NCBI RefSeq assembly: GCF_040882075.1
Contig: NZ_JBBEBZ010000182.1
Coordinates: forward strand, 1 to 13,353
Direction of reading: 5' to 3'
Origin: Nitriliruptor sp040882075
Lineage (GTDB): Bacteria > Actinomycetota > Nitriliruptoria > Nitriliruptorales > Nitriliruptoraceae
Length of the DNA: 13,353 nucleotides
Both the position numbers and the translations under genes were made by a program. Numbering within the stretch: position 1 is the stretch's first letter; the number at the start of each line of letters is the position of its first letter. The notes beneath the pieces are model-generated. The model made no database searches and was not told where the DNA came from. It was given only the letters and a program-made list of their open reading frames with translations. Positions 1-6,909 of the stretch are shown here, one piece after another.

Positions 1-68
1 CGCCTACCGGTAGCTGCCGGGGGGCAGGCGCGCCACTCCACGCCTACCGGTAGCTGCCGGGGGGCAGG
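1..68. repeat. Two perfect 28-bp direct repeats downstream of priA
   Basis: Positions 1-28 and 41-68 are identical, separated by a 12-base spacer (29-40), giving a 40-base period. Each copy contains a 10-bp perfect palindrome (CTACCGGTAG, 4-13 and 44-53) followed by a small hairpin (CTGCC / GGCAG with a four-G loop, 14-27 and 54-67). The second copy ends one base before the priA stop codon, so both lie in the immediate 3' region of the priA transcript. The first copy starts at window base 1, so the array may continue to the left. Plausible roles are a terminator, a short tandem array, or an intergenic repeat family; the sequence does not decide between them. Confidence 0.85.
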
Positions 69-69
69 T

Positions 70-2064
70 TCAGGCGTCCACGGGATCGACGTCGAGCCGG
101 TGGGTGGTCCCGGCCTTGCTCCACGCCTCGCGCAGGGGACGGAGCGCGGCGAGGGTCGCGGCGCGGTCGTCGGCCTTGAGCAGGAAGGTGAGCTCGCCCT
201 CCACCGGGAGCGGGCCGAGGACGTCGGTCCCGGGCGGCACCGCAGCCCGGACCGCCGCGCCCAGCCCAGGATCGGTGGTCGCGACCCCGAGGCGGATGGC
301 GACGGCCGCGGGCGGGAAGCGCAGCGCGGTCCGGGTGACGATCTCGGCCTTCCAGAACGCGCCCGGATCCCAGCGGACCAGCGCGTCGATGGCGTGGTGC
401 TCGGGCTCGCGCGACTGGACCACCACCTCGCCGCCGTCGGGCAGGACCGCACGGGTGAGCGGGTGGGCTGCCCAGGTCGCGACCTGGACCGCCAGCCGCA
501 GGGTGTCCTCGGCCGCGTCCAGGGTCGGGCGGCGGAGCGCCCCGTCGAGGTCGGCGAGGATGACCGCCCCGACCGGTCCCGGCGGGGTGTCGAGGACCGA
601 GCCGCGGGTCGTGACGAGGATCGCCGGTGGCGGCGGGGGGGTCTGTGCGTACCCCTCGAGGACGGCCACCGTCGCGTCGCTGCTGCGCGTCAGTTCACGG
701 CCGAGCCACGCGGCCCCGGCGGCCAGCGGGACCGGTCGGCGTTCGCCGCAGGCCCGGCACGCCGGCAGCTTCGGCGCGCGCCACCCGCAGCCCTCGCACA
801 GCACCGACCCGTCGCGTCCGAGCAGCAGCGACGACGCGCACGTGGGACACACGCTGCGTTCACCGCAGCGACCGCAGACGAGCGCCCGGCCCTCGCCTCG
901 GCGGGCCGCCAGGACCACGCCGTAGGTGCCGGCCCGTGTCGCTCGCCGCAGCGCACCGGTGGCCTCGGCTGCGAGGCGGGTCCGGTAGCGGCCGTCGTCG
1001 GGCACGAGCGTCACGCGTGGCCGGGCAGCCCGCTCCGCTTCACGGGTCGGCACGATCGGCACGACCCGTCGTTCGCGCAGCAGCCGCCACGCCGGCGCCG
1101 ACGGGACCGTCCCGACCAGCAACCCGACGCCACCGGCCCGCCTGGCCCGCTCGAGCACGACCTCGCGGGCGTGGTGGCGAGGGCTGCGTCGCTCCTTGAG
1201 CGCCGGGTTGGCCTCGTCGAGCACGATCGCCAGACCGAGCCGCTCGAGCGGCCAGAGCGACACGCCTCGCAGACCGACCACCACCCGGACCCGACCCGTC
1301 CTCGCTTCGAGCCAACGGCGGTACATCGCACGCTGCTTGAGGTCACCGCGGGTGTCCACGACGAGGTCCCCCGCGGCCGCCACGACCCCGTCCGCGGCGG
1401 GCGAGGACGGGTCGGGGACAACGACCAGCGCGTCGCGTCCACCGGCGAGGCAGAGCTGGACGAGCTCGCCGACCCGCGCGGCGAGGTCCTCACCGGGCAG
1501 CGGTCGCCACAGGAACGATCCGTGCCCGCTAGTGACGGCCTCCCGGAGGGTGCGGCCGTCCTCGCCGTACCCCGCCCAGGCCGCATCCAGGGCATCGGCG
1601 TCGGGGGCAGGATCGGAGGACGGCCGCGGCGCGGCCGGGTACCACCCCGCCTCGGCGGCGGCGCGCTCCACCTCGATCACGCGCTTCGGCAGCGCGTGCC
1701 GGACGCCATCGGCGACGGGGGCGCCGGTCCGTGCGGCGAGCCATCGGAGGGTGGCGAGCTCGTCGGGACGGACCCACACGTGGTCGCCGAGCGTCCTGCG
1801 GAGCGGGCGCAGCCGGTCGTCCGGCACGTCGGTGTCGCTCGTCACCTCGGCGACGAGCCCGAGCGTCCGCCGACCGGCGAACAGCACCTCGACGCGTTGG
1901 CCCGCCACGACCTCGACATCGTCGGGCACGAGGTAGTCGAACGGTCGATCGAGGTGGAGCGGTTCGACCTCGACGTGCACGCGGGCGATCCGGCGTGACC
2001 GGTCGAGGTCGCCGCGATCAGGTGCGCCCGCGGCACGAGCCGCGGGCGCGCCCTGGTCGGTCAC
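70..2064 (-). CDS. priA: Primosomal protein N' (PriA), helicase-dead actinobacterial type
   Basis: PriA recognises stalled or repaired forks and starts primosome assembly. The GTG at 2064 is chosen, giving 664 residues; it lies 7 bases after the metK stop, and the family's N-terminal pattern (HLDRPFDYLVPDD, about 37-49) follows shortly after. A later GTG at 1980 is possible, while the longer open frame runs into metK and is not credible. The 3'-DNA-binding N-terminal domain is followed by a helicase-like core in which the expected Walker A loop is absent: around 180-195 the sequence reads GHGSFLWRPLPGED, with no GKT. The Walker B region reads LDEAN (282-286) instead of DEEH. The zinc-binding region keeps all eight cysteines (397, 400, 406, 409, 423, 426, 436, 439). 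Actinobacterial PriA proteins are known to lack helicase ATPase motifs, so this is probably a structural loader, not a decayed gene. It is probably co-transcribed with metK. Confidence 0.93.
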   Translation of the reverse strand: MTDQGAPAARAAGAPDRGDLDRSRRIARVHVEVEPLHLDRPFDYLVPDDVEVVAGQRVEVLFAGRRTLGLVAEVTSDTDVPDDRLRPLRRTLGDHVWVRPDELATLRWLAARTGAPVADGVRHALPKRVIEVERAAAEAGWYPAAPRPSSDPAPDADALDAAWAGYGEDGRTLREAVTSGHGSFLWRPLPGEDLAARVGELVQLCLAGGRDALVVVPDPSSPAADGVVAAAGDLVVDTRGDLKQRAMYRRWLEARTGRVRVVVGLRGVSLWPLERLGLAIVLDEANPALKERRSPRHHAREVVLERARRAGGVGLLVGTVPSAPAWRLLRERRVVPIVPTREAERAARPRVTLVPDDGRYRTRLAAEATGALRRATRAGTYGVVLAARRGEGRALVCGRCGERSVCPTCASSLLLGRDGSVLCEGCGWRAPKLPACRACGERRPVPLAAGAAWLGRELTRSSDATVAVLEGYAQTPPPPPAILVTTRGSVLDTPPGPVGAVILADLDGALRRPTLDAAEDTLRLAVQVATWAAHPLTRAVLPDGGEVVVQSREPEHHAIDALVRWDPGAFWKAEIVTRTALRFPPAAVAIRLGVATTDPGLGAAVRAAVPPGTDVLGPLPVEGELTFLLKADDRAATLAALRPLREAWSKAGTTHRLDVDPVDA

Positions 2065-2071
2065 GAGCCGC

Positions 2072-3265
2072 TCAGGCGCCGACGGCGCTGCGGAGGGCAT
2101 CGGCCCGGTCGGTGCGCTCCCAGGTGAACCGGTCCCCCGTGCGCCCGAAGTGCCCGTAGGCGGCGGTCTCCTGGTAGCCCGGGCGCTTGAGGTCGAGGTC
2201 GTGCACGATGGCGGCGGGCCGCAGGTCGAAGACCTCGTCGACGGCGCGCAGGATCGCCTCCGGATCGACCGTCTCGGTCCCGAAGGTCTCGAGCGCGATG
2301 CTGACCGGGTGTGACACGCCGATGGCGTACGCGACCTGCAGTTCGGCCTTGGTCGCCAGGCCGGCGGCGACGATGTTCTTGGCGACCCAGCGGGTGGCGT
2401 ACGCGGCGGACCGGTCGACCTTCGAGGGGTCCTTGCCGGAGAACGCCCCGCCACCGTGACGAGCCATGCCGCCGTAGGTGTCGACGATGATCTTGCGGCC
2501 CGTCAGGCCGGCGTCGGCGACGGGGCCGCCGATCTCGAAGTGGCCGGTCGGGTTGACGTAGATCGCCACGTCGTCGGTGTCGACGTCGTCCGGCAGGAGC
2601 GGCCGGATGACGTGTTCCTCGACGTCGGGACGCAGCAGCGTCTCGAGGTCGATCTCGCCGCGGTGCTGGGTCGAGAGCACGACCGCCGTGATCGCCTTCG
2701 GCACGCCGTCCTCGTACGCCACCGTCACCTGGGTCTTGCCGTCGGGACGCAGGTAGCCGATGACGCCGGAGTTGCGGACGGCGGTGAGCCGCTCGGCCAT
2801 CCGGTGAGCGAGGTGGATCGGCAGCGGCATGAGCTCGGGGGTCTCGTCGCACGCGTACCCGAACATCATCCCCTGGTCGCCAGCGCCCTGGAGGTCGTAG
2901 GGGTCGCGGTCCTCGCCCTTGCGCGACTCGTACGCGGTGTCCACGCCCTGGGCGATGTCCGGTGACTGCTCGTCGATGGCGACCGACACCCCGCAGGTCC
3001 GCCCGTCGAAGCCGACCTCGGCCGAGTCGTACCCGATGCGCAGGATCGTGTCGCGCACGTGCTTGGGGATCTCGACGTAGGTCGAAGTGGTGATCTCGCC
3101 GACGACCATGACCTGGCCGGTGGTCACGAGGGTCTCGCACGCGACACGCCCGTCGGGGTCCGCGGTGAGGATCGCGTCGAGGATCGCATCCGAGATCTGG
3201 TCGGCCATCTTGTCGGGGTGGCCCTCGGTGACGGACTCGGAGGTGAAGAGGGTGCGGCGGGGCAC
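2072..3265 (-). CDS. metK: S-adenosylmethionine synthetase (methionine adenosyltransferase)
   Basis: Makes S-adenosylmethionine from methionine and ATP in the cytoplasm, releasing phosphate and diphosphate. The 397-residue product has the family's usual length and all main motifs: GHPDK with the catalytic histidine (15-19), GAGDQGMMFGYA (127-138), DGKTQVT (175-181) and the glycine-rich GGGAFSGKDPSKVDRS (271-286). The GTG start at 3265 gives the standard N-terminus (MPRRTLFTSESVTEGHPDK) and has AGGAG (3275-3271) five bases upstream. A 96-base leader separates it from coaBC, so it may have its own promoter or a processed leader. priA starts 7 bases after its stop, suggesting a metK-priA transcript. 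Nothing in the coding sequence is unusual. Confidence 0.98.
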   Translation of the reverse strand: MPRRTLFTSESVTEGHPDKMADQISDAILDAILTADPDGRVACETLVTTGQVMVVGEITTSTYVEIPKHVRDTILRIGYDSAEVGFDGRTCGVSVAIDEQSPDIAQGVDTAYESRKGEDRDPYDLQGAGDQGMMFGYACDETPELMPLPIHLAHRMAERLTAVRNSGVIGYLRPDGKTQVTVAYEDGVPKAITAVVLSTQHRGEIDLETLLRPDVEEHVIRPLLPDDVDTDDVAIYVNPTGHFEIGGPVADAGLTGRKIIVDTYGGMARHGGGAFSGKDPSKVDRSAAYATRWVAKNIVAAGLATKAELQVAYAIGVSHPVSIALETFGTETVDPEAILRAVDEVFDLRPAAIVHDLDLKRPGYQETAAYGHFGRTGDRFTWERTDRADALRSAVGA

Positions 3266-3361
3266 GGCGGCTCCTGACAGCGGGTGGGCATCGTGCGGAC
3301 GCGGACCCGGGCTCGGGGGCGACGGTGGGACCGGTGATCGAGCACCGGAGCCGCGGGGAGC
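3266..3361 (-). promoter_or_regulatory. Leader between coaBC and metK, with a 6-bp hairpin
   Basis: This 96-base gap follows the coaBC stop and precedes metK. It contains a perfect inverted repeat, CCGGTG (3331-3336) and CACCGG (3343-3348), with a six-base loop. It could be a weak terminator for coaBC or a leader structure for metK. No T-run follows, and I could not recognise the conserved core of any S-adenosylmethionine riboswitch class. A clear -10/-35 pair is not visible. Confidence 0.4.
3271..3275 (-). promoter_or_regulatory. Ribosome binding site of metK
   Basis: AGGAG on the minus strand, five bases before the GTG at 3265. It fixes the metK start at a GTG codon; no ATG lies nearby in frame. 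Confidence 0.8.
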
Positions 3362-4633
3362 CTAGCGAGCGGCCCGTGTCGGGCCGGCGTCGCCGAGCCG
3401 TGCCACGACCTCGTCGAGGATGTGTCCCGCGACCTGTTCCTTGGTCGCGAGCGGTACCTCGGTTCGGGAGCCGTCGGCGCCGAGGATGATCACCGAGTTG
3501 GTGTCGGTGGCGAAGCCTGCATCGGTCCGCGACACGTCGTTGACGACCAGCAGGTCCGCGCCCTTGCGTGCGAGCTTGTCGCGCCCGTGACGTTCCGGAT
3601 CGTCGGTCTCGGCGGCGAAACCCACGAGCAGCGGGGAGCCGGGCTGACCGACGGGGGTGCCACCAGCCGATCCGTCCCGGCGGGCGCCGAGCTCGGCGAG
3701 CACGTCGGGGTTCCGGGTCAGCTCGATCGTGGGGATGCCGTCGGCCTTCTTGATCTTGGTCCCGCTCACGGTGGCGGGGCGGAAGTCGGCGACCGCCGCG
3801 GCCTTGACGATCACGTCCGCGTCGTCGACGAGACCGAGGACGGCGTCACGGAGCTCGAGCGCGGTGGTCACGTCGTGGCGGGTCACACCGTCGGGGGTCG
3901 GGAGGGCGACGTTGGCGGCGACGAGGTGGACGGTGGCGCCACGGGCCGTCGCGACCTTGGCGACGGCGACGCCCATCTTCCCGGTGGAACGGTTGCCGAG
4001 GTAGCGGACGGGATCGAGCGGTTCCCGCGTGCCGCCCGCCGTGACCACCACGGTGCGGCCAGCGAGGTCGCCGCCGGCACGATCGGGTCGTCCCGCGAGT
4101 GCGGCGTGGACGGCGGCCAGCGCATCCTCGGGCTCGCTGACCCGCCCCGCCCCGACGTCGCCACCCATGAGCGTGCCGTCATCGGGTCCGACGATCCGCA
4201 CCCCTCGCTCGACGAGCGTCGCGACGTTGGCGGCGGTCGCCGGGTGCTGCCACATCTCGGTGTGCATGGCCGGGCAGACCACCACGGGGCAGGTCGCCGC
4301 CAGCAGGGTGGTGGTGAGCAGGTCGTCGGCCAGCCCGCCGGCGAGCTTGGCGATGGTGTGGGCCGTCGCGGGGTAGATCAGGACGACGTCTGCGGCCCGG
4401 CCGAGGGCGACGTGGGTCTGGCCGGGGATGTCCTCCCAGACCGAGGTGCGTACCCGCCGACCCGTGAGCCCCTCGAAGGTGGCGGGGCCGATGAAGCGCT
4501 CGGCGCCCGCGGTCAGGACCGGGTCGACGGTCGCGCCGGCGTGGACCAGCAGCCGGGCGACCAACGCGGCCTTGTACGCCGCGATGCCACCGGTGACCCC
4601 GAGCAGGACGCGGACACCGGTCAGATCACCCAC
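3362..4633 (-). CDS. coaBC: Bifunctional phosphopantothenoylcysteine decarboxylase / phosphopantothenate-cysteine ligase
   Basis: Catalyses two consecutive coenzyme A steps: CTP-dependent joining of cysteine to 4'-phosphopantothenate (CoaB, C-terminal half), then FMN-dependent decarboxylation to 4'-phosphopantetheine (CoaC, N-terminal half). With the GTG at 4633 it is 423 residues, normal for the fusion. The CoaC half shows LLGVTGGIAAYKA (10-22), the conserved histidine in THVALGRAAD (74), YPATAHTIAKLAGGLADDLL (87-106) and PAMHTEMW (121-128). The segment matching the E. coli ACGDxGPGRM flap reads MGGDVGAGRV (156-165), so the E. coli active-site cysteine position appears to be glycine. The CoaB half shows VTAGGTREPLDPVRYLGNRS (197-216), AAAVADFRP (278-286) and KIKK (293-296). 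A TTG at 4645, overlapping the rpoZ stop as TTGA, is an alternative start. The gene follows rpoZ closely, probably in the same transcript. Confidence 0.96.
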   Translation of the reverse strand: MGDLTGVRVLLGVTGGIAAYKAALVARLLVHAGATVDPVLTAGAERFIGPATFEGLTGRRVRTSVWEDIPGQTHVALGRAADVVLIYPATAHTIAKLAGGLADDLLTTTLLAATCPVVVCPAMHTEMWQHPATAANVATLVERGVRIVGPDDGTLMGGDVGAGRVSEPEDALAAVHAALAGRPDRAGGDLAGRTVVVTAGGTREPLDPVRYLGNRSTGKMGVAVAKVATARGATVHLVAANVALPTPDGVTRHDVTTALELRDAVLGLVDDADVIVKAAAVADFRPATVSGTKIKKADGIPTIELTRNPDVLAELGARRDGSAGGTPVGQPGSPLLVGFAAETDDPERHGRDKLARKGADLLVVNDVSRTDAGFATDTNSVIILGADGSRTEVPLATKEQVAGHILDEVVARLGDAGPTRAAR

Positions 4634-4641
4634 GCCGAGGC

Positions 4642-4953
4642 TCAAGCGCCGAGATCGTCGTCCTCACCGATGAACCCGAGCGGGTCCTCGGTGCCGTCCT
4701 CGGACGGTTCGACGCCCTCGATCTTGCCCTGGGCGATCTCCTCGAGGGCGATCGACAGCGGCTTGTTCGACGGCACCGACACCAGCGGCGGCACGTGGGT
4801 GCCGAGGCCCTCACCGAGCTGGGCGTAGTAGCCGTTGATCTCGCGGGCGCGTTGGGCCGCGAGGTGCACGAGGTGGAACTTGCTGTCCACCTTGCCCATC
4901 AGGTCGTCGATGCGTGCGATGACCGGTCCTTCCAGGAGGTCCGCCGTCGGCAC
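4642..4953 (-). CDS. rpoZ: DNA-directed RNA polymerase omega subunit
   Basis: The omega subunit binds the C-terminal part of beta' and helps RNA polymerase assemble. The 103-residue product carries the actinobacterial signature: IARIDDLMGKVDSKFHLVHL (12-31), AAQRAREINGYYAQLGEG (32-49) and the KPLSIALEEIAQGKIE segment (64-79). The tail is acidic. The GTG at 4953 is the best start because the conserved IARIDDL follows after only 11 residues; no strong Shine-Dalgarno sequence precedes it. It lies downstream of gmk after a 177-base gap and next to coaBC, matching the standard gmk-rpoZ-coaBC order. Confidence 0.95.
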   Translation of the reverse strand: MPTADLLEGPVIARIDDLMGKVDSKFHLVHLAAQRAREINGYYAQLGEGLGTHVPPLVSVPSNKPLSIALEEIAQGKIEGVEPSEDGTEDPLGFIGEDDDLGA

Positions 4954-5130
4954 CGAGCAGGTGCGAGGCGTGGGAGCTGTGTGCGCGCGGGGGCGCGCAG
5001 GTCACGCGTCACGGTACCGGTGCGCGGCGGTGACGTCAGCACGCGCGGCGTCGCTGCCACCACGGCGGCGCGACGGCGGCGCGACGGTGTCGACCGGGCG
5101 ACGCACCGCCAGCGAGCCGGCGCCGACCGG
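4954..5130 (-). promoter_or_regulatory. gmk-rpoZ intergenic region with GC hairpin and short tandem repeat
   Basis: This 177-base gap is the largest one inside the minus-strand block. It holds a 7-bp perfect stem (4982-4988 with 4993-4999, four-G loop) and two tandem copies of GGCGGCGCGAC (5064-5074 and 5075-5085). The hairpin could attenuate or terminate transcription leaving gmk, and a promoter for rpoZ-coaBC may lie here, but I see no convincing -10/-35 pair. No coding potential is apparent. Confidence 0.4.
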
Positions 5131-5775
5131 TCAGAAGGCGACGTCGTCGGTCGCAGCGCGCCGCGCGACGGCGATGGCGTCGAGCAGCTCGTCGACGCAC
5201 CGGTCGAGATCGTCGTTGACGACCTCGAGGTCGAACGCCCCGGCACCGGCGAGCTCGTCCAGGGCGACCTCGAGCCGCCGGGCGATCGTGGCCCCGTCCT
5301 CGGTCCCCCGACCCCGCAACCGGCGTTCGAGCTCCTCGAAGCTCGGGGGCTGCAGGAACACCAACAGGGCGTCCGGGTCCGCGGCCTTGACCTGCAGCGC
5401 CCCCTGCACCTCGATGTCGAGCAGCACCACCTCGCCGCGTGCGACCGCTTCCGCCGCCGGAGCGCGTGGGGTGCCGTAGAGGTTGCCCGCGTACTCCGCC
5501 CACTCGAGCAGGTCGCCGTCGGCCACCATCCCCTCGAACGTGGTGCGGTCGACGAACCGGTAGTGGACGCCGTCGACCTCACCGGGCCGGGCTGGGCGTG
5601 TGGTGGCCGACACCGACAGGACCGCGTCCGGTAGCCGTCGGCGGAGCTCGGTGTGGACCGTGCCCTTGCCGACACCCGACGGACCGGCCACCACGACGAG
5701 CAATCCGGTCGTGGCGGCGTCGTCCGCGGTCGACGGCTCGGGGGTCCGGCCGTCCTCTGGGGTGGCCGGGGTCAC
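5131..5775 (-). CDS. gmk: Guanylate kinase
   Basis: Phosphorylates GMP (and dGMP) to GDP with ATP, an essential step in guanine nucleotide supply. From the GTG at 5775 the product is 214 residues, with a loose 22-residue N-terminal extension. It has the P-loop GPSGVGKGT (31-39), the GMP-binding ATTRPARPGEVDGVHYRF (57-74), the EWAEYAGNLYGTP lid region (91-103) and VLLDIEVQGALQVK (117-130). The GTG overlaps the mihF stop as GTGA, indicating translational coupling. The open frame extends far upstream through mihF on the same strand, but that part has no kinase-like sequence and is an out-of-frame extension. Confidence 0.96.
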   Translation of the reverse strand: MTPATPEDGRTPEPSTADDAATTGLLVVVAGPSGVGKGTVHTELRRRLPDAVLSVSATTRPARPGEVDGVHYRFVDRTTFEGMVADGDLLEWAEYAGNLYGTPRAPAAEAVARGEVVLLDIEVQGALQVKAADPDALLVFLQPPSFEELERRLRGRGTEDGATIARRLEVALDELAGAGAFDLEVVNDDLDRCVDELLDAIAVARRAATDDVAF

Positions 5776-6089
5776 CGACCCTCGAAGGTCGCCAGGAGCG
5801 CCTCGCGCTGCCGGGACCCGAGCCCGCGAAGGCGCCGCGACGGGGCGATGTCGAGCTCCTCCATCAGTCGACGCGCCTTGACCGGACCGAACGCCGGCAT
5901 GGCCTCGAGGACGTCGGCGACGCGCATCTTGGCCAGTGCGTCGGCGCTGCTGGAGCGGTCGATGACGTCCCGGATGGACACCTCGCCCGCCTTGAGCATC
6001 TGCTTGAGCTCCGCCCGGATGCGGCGAGCCTCCGCCGCCTTGACGAGGGCGGCACGACGTTGCTCCGGATCGAGCTCGGGCAGCGCCAT
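5772..6089 (-). CDS. mihF: Integration host factor, actinobacterial type (MihF)
   Basis: A small basic nucleoid-associated protein that binds duplex DNA and, in mycobacteria, supports L5 phage integration and chromosome organisation; it is unrelated to the proteobacterial IHF heterodimer. The 105-residue product matches the family along its whole length: MALPELDPEQRRAALVKAAE (1-20), a basic helical region, KMRVADVLEAMPAFGPVKAR (54-73), then RRLRGLGSRQREALL (85-99). The GPVKAR segment is the S13-like helix-two-turn-helix DNA-binding part. The ATG at 6089 is preceded by GAGGAG about ten bases upstream. It overlaps gmk by four bases and is the first gene of the leftward block, divergent from the HAD-pyrE pair. 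Confidence 0.96.
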   Translation of the reverse strand: MALPELDPEQRRAALVKAAEARRIRAELKQMLKAGEVSIRDVIDRSSSADALAKMRVADVLEAMPAFGPVKARRLMEELDIAPSRRLRGLGSRQREALLATFEGR

Positions 6090-6255
6090 CGGTCGCAGGC
6101 TCCTCGGTGTCGCGGGCAGGGTCGTGAACCCTAGTCCCCTCGCGCGGGCCGGTAGCGTGCGAGCGCCTCGCGGGCGCTGCCGTCCGCTCGTGCCGTCCGT
6201 CCCCGCTCGAGGCCGACCCGCGACCCCCGATCCCCACCACAGGAGCTCCGCGACC
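6090..6255. promoter_or_regulatory. Divergent promoter region between mihF and the HAD-pyrE pair
   Basis: This 166-base gap separates two divergently transcribed units, so it should hold at least two promoters. On the plus strand GGTAGCGT (6151-6158) resembles an actinobacterial -10 element (TAGCGT), giving a leader of about 90 bases for the HAD gene. On the minus strand TAGGGT (6133-6128) is a candidate -10 for mihF. Neither has a convincing -35. A 6-bp stem (AGCGCC 6162-6167 with GGCGCT 6173-6178) sits just after the plus-strand candidate. The need for promoters here is well supported by gene orientation; the exact boxes are weak inference. Confidence 0.45.
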
Positions 6256-6909
6256 GTGGCGTTCGACTCGACCCTGGTGCTCGGCGTCGACCTCGACGCG
6301 GTCTGCGCCGACTACGAGGGCGCCTTCCGGACATCTGTGGTCCGCCAGATGGGGCTCGACCCCGAACGCCTGCTGCCGCAGACGCGGTGGGACGCGTACT
6401 CGGAGTGGGGTCTGACCTTCGAGCAGTTCGAGGAGGCCCACCGTCGCGCGGTGCTCGAGGACCGCATGTTCCGCCACATGGACCCGCTCCCCGGCGTGTC
6501 CGAAGCGCTGTGGCGGCTGTCGGACGAGGGGGTGTGGATCCGCATCATCACCCACCGTCTCATCTTCAACGGGGCCCACGAGGTCTCCGCGGCGGACACC
6601 GCCTGGTGGCTCGACCACCACCGCATCCCCTACCGCGACCTGTGCTTCATCGGCGACAAGCCACACGTCGGTGCGGACGTCTACATCGACGACTCGCCCA
6701 CCAACATCGCCTCGCTGCGGGCCACCGGGCGCACGGTGCTGGTCTTCGACCAGTCCTACAACCGAGACATCGCCGGGCCGCGGGTCTCGGCGTGGAGCGA
6801 GATCACCGCCTACGTGCTCGGGCTGCTCGAGGGCCGCCGGCGTCAACTGCCCCTCCCCCTCGAGCAGCCGGGCGGCGAGTTCGAGGGCCGCCCAGAGGAT
6901 CTCTCGTGA
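6256..6909 (+). CDS. HAD-superfamily hydrolase, 5'(3')-deoxyribonucleotidase-like
   Basis: Likely a cytosolic phosphatase of the NT5C type, which dephosphorylates pyrimidine (deoxy)ribonucleoside monophosphates. The 217-residue product starts at a GTG at 6256 with AGGAG (6241-6245) ten bases upstream. HAD motif I is GVDLDAVCADYEGAF (10-24), with the nucleophile Asp12 and acid/base Asp14. Motif II is RIITHRLI (96-103) with Thr99. The motif III lysine is probably Lys135 in FIGDKPHVG, and the metal-binding motif IV is DVYIDDSPTN (141-150). The helical insert after motif I is the type C1 cap expected for this family. The C-terminal 25 residues are proline- and glutamate-rich and probably disordered. 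It overlaps pyrE as GTGA. The substrate is inferred only from motif style and the pyrimidine neighbours. Confidence 0.82.
   Translation: MAFDSTLVLGVDLDAVCADYEGAFRTSVVRQMGLDPERLLPQTRWDAYSEWGLTFEQFEEAHRRAVLEDRMFRHMDPLPGVSEALWRLSDEGVWIRIITHRLIFNGAHEVSAADTAWWLDHHRIPYRDLCFIGDKPHVGADVYIDDSPTNIASLRATGRTVLVFDQSYNRDIAGPRVSAWSEITAYVLGLLEGRRRQLPLPLEQPGGEFEGRPEDLS

Noticed and set aside
1..68. CRISPR array
   Set aside because: Only two repeats with a 12-base spacer are seen. Spacers are normally 25-40 bases and no cas gene is present.
100..1998. Long plus-strand open frame (632 codons) opposite priA
   Set aside because: It is the antisense of a clear priA. Its product is rich in Arg, Gly and Asp with no domain pattern, as expected for a GC-rich shadow frame.
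3266..3361. S-adenosylmethionine riboswitch upstream of metK
   Set aside because: None of the conserved core elements of known SAM riboswitch classes could be recognised, and the leader is short.
3422..4828. Plus-strand open frame (468 codons) opposite coaBC and rpoZ
   Set aside because: It spans two well-recognised minus-strand genes and has low-complexity composition with no recognisable motif.
5776..6846. Upstream extension of the gmk open frame to 571 codons
   Set aside because: The extension runs through mihF in another frame and antisense to the HAD gene. Only the part from 5775 resembles guanylate kinase.
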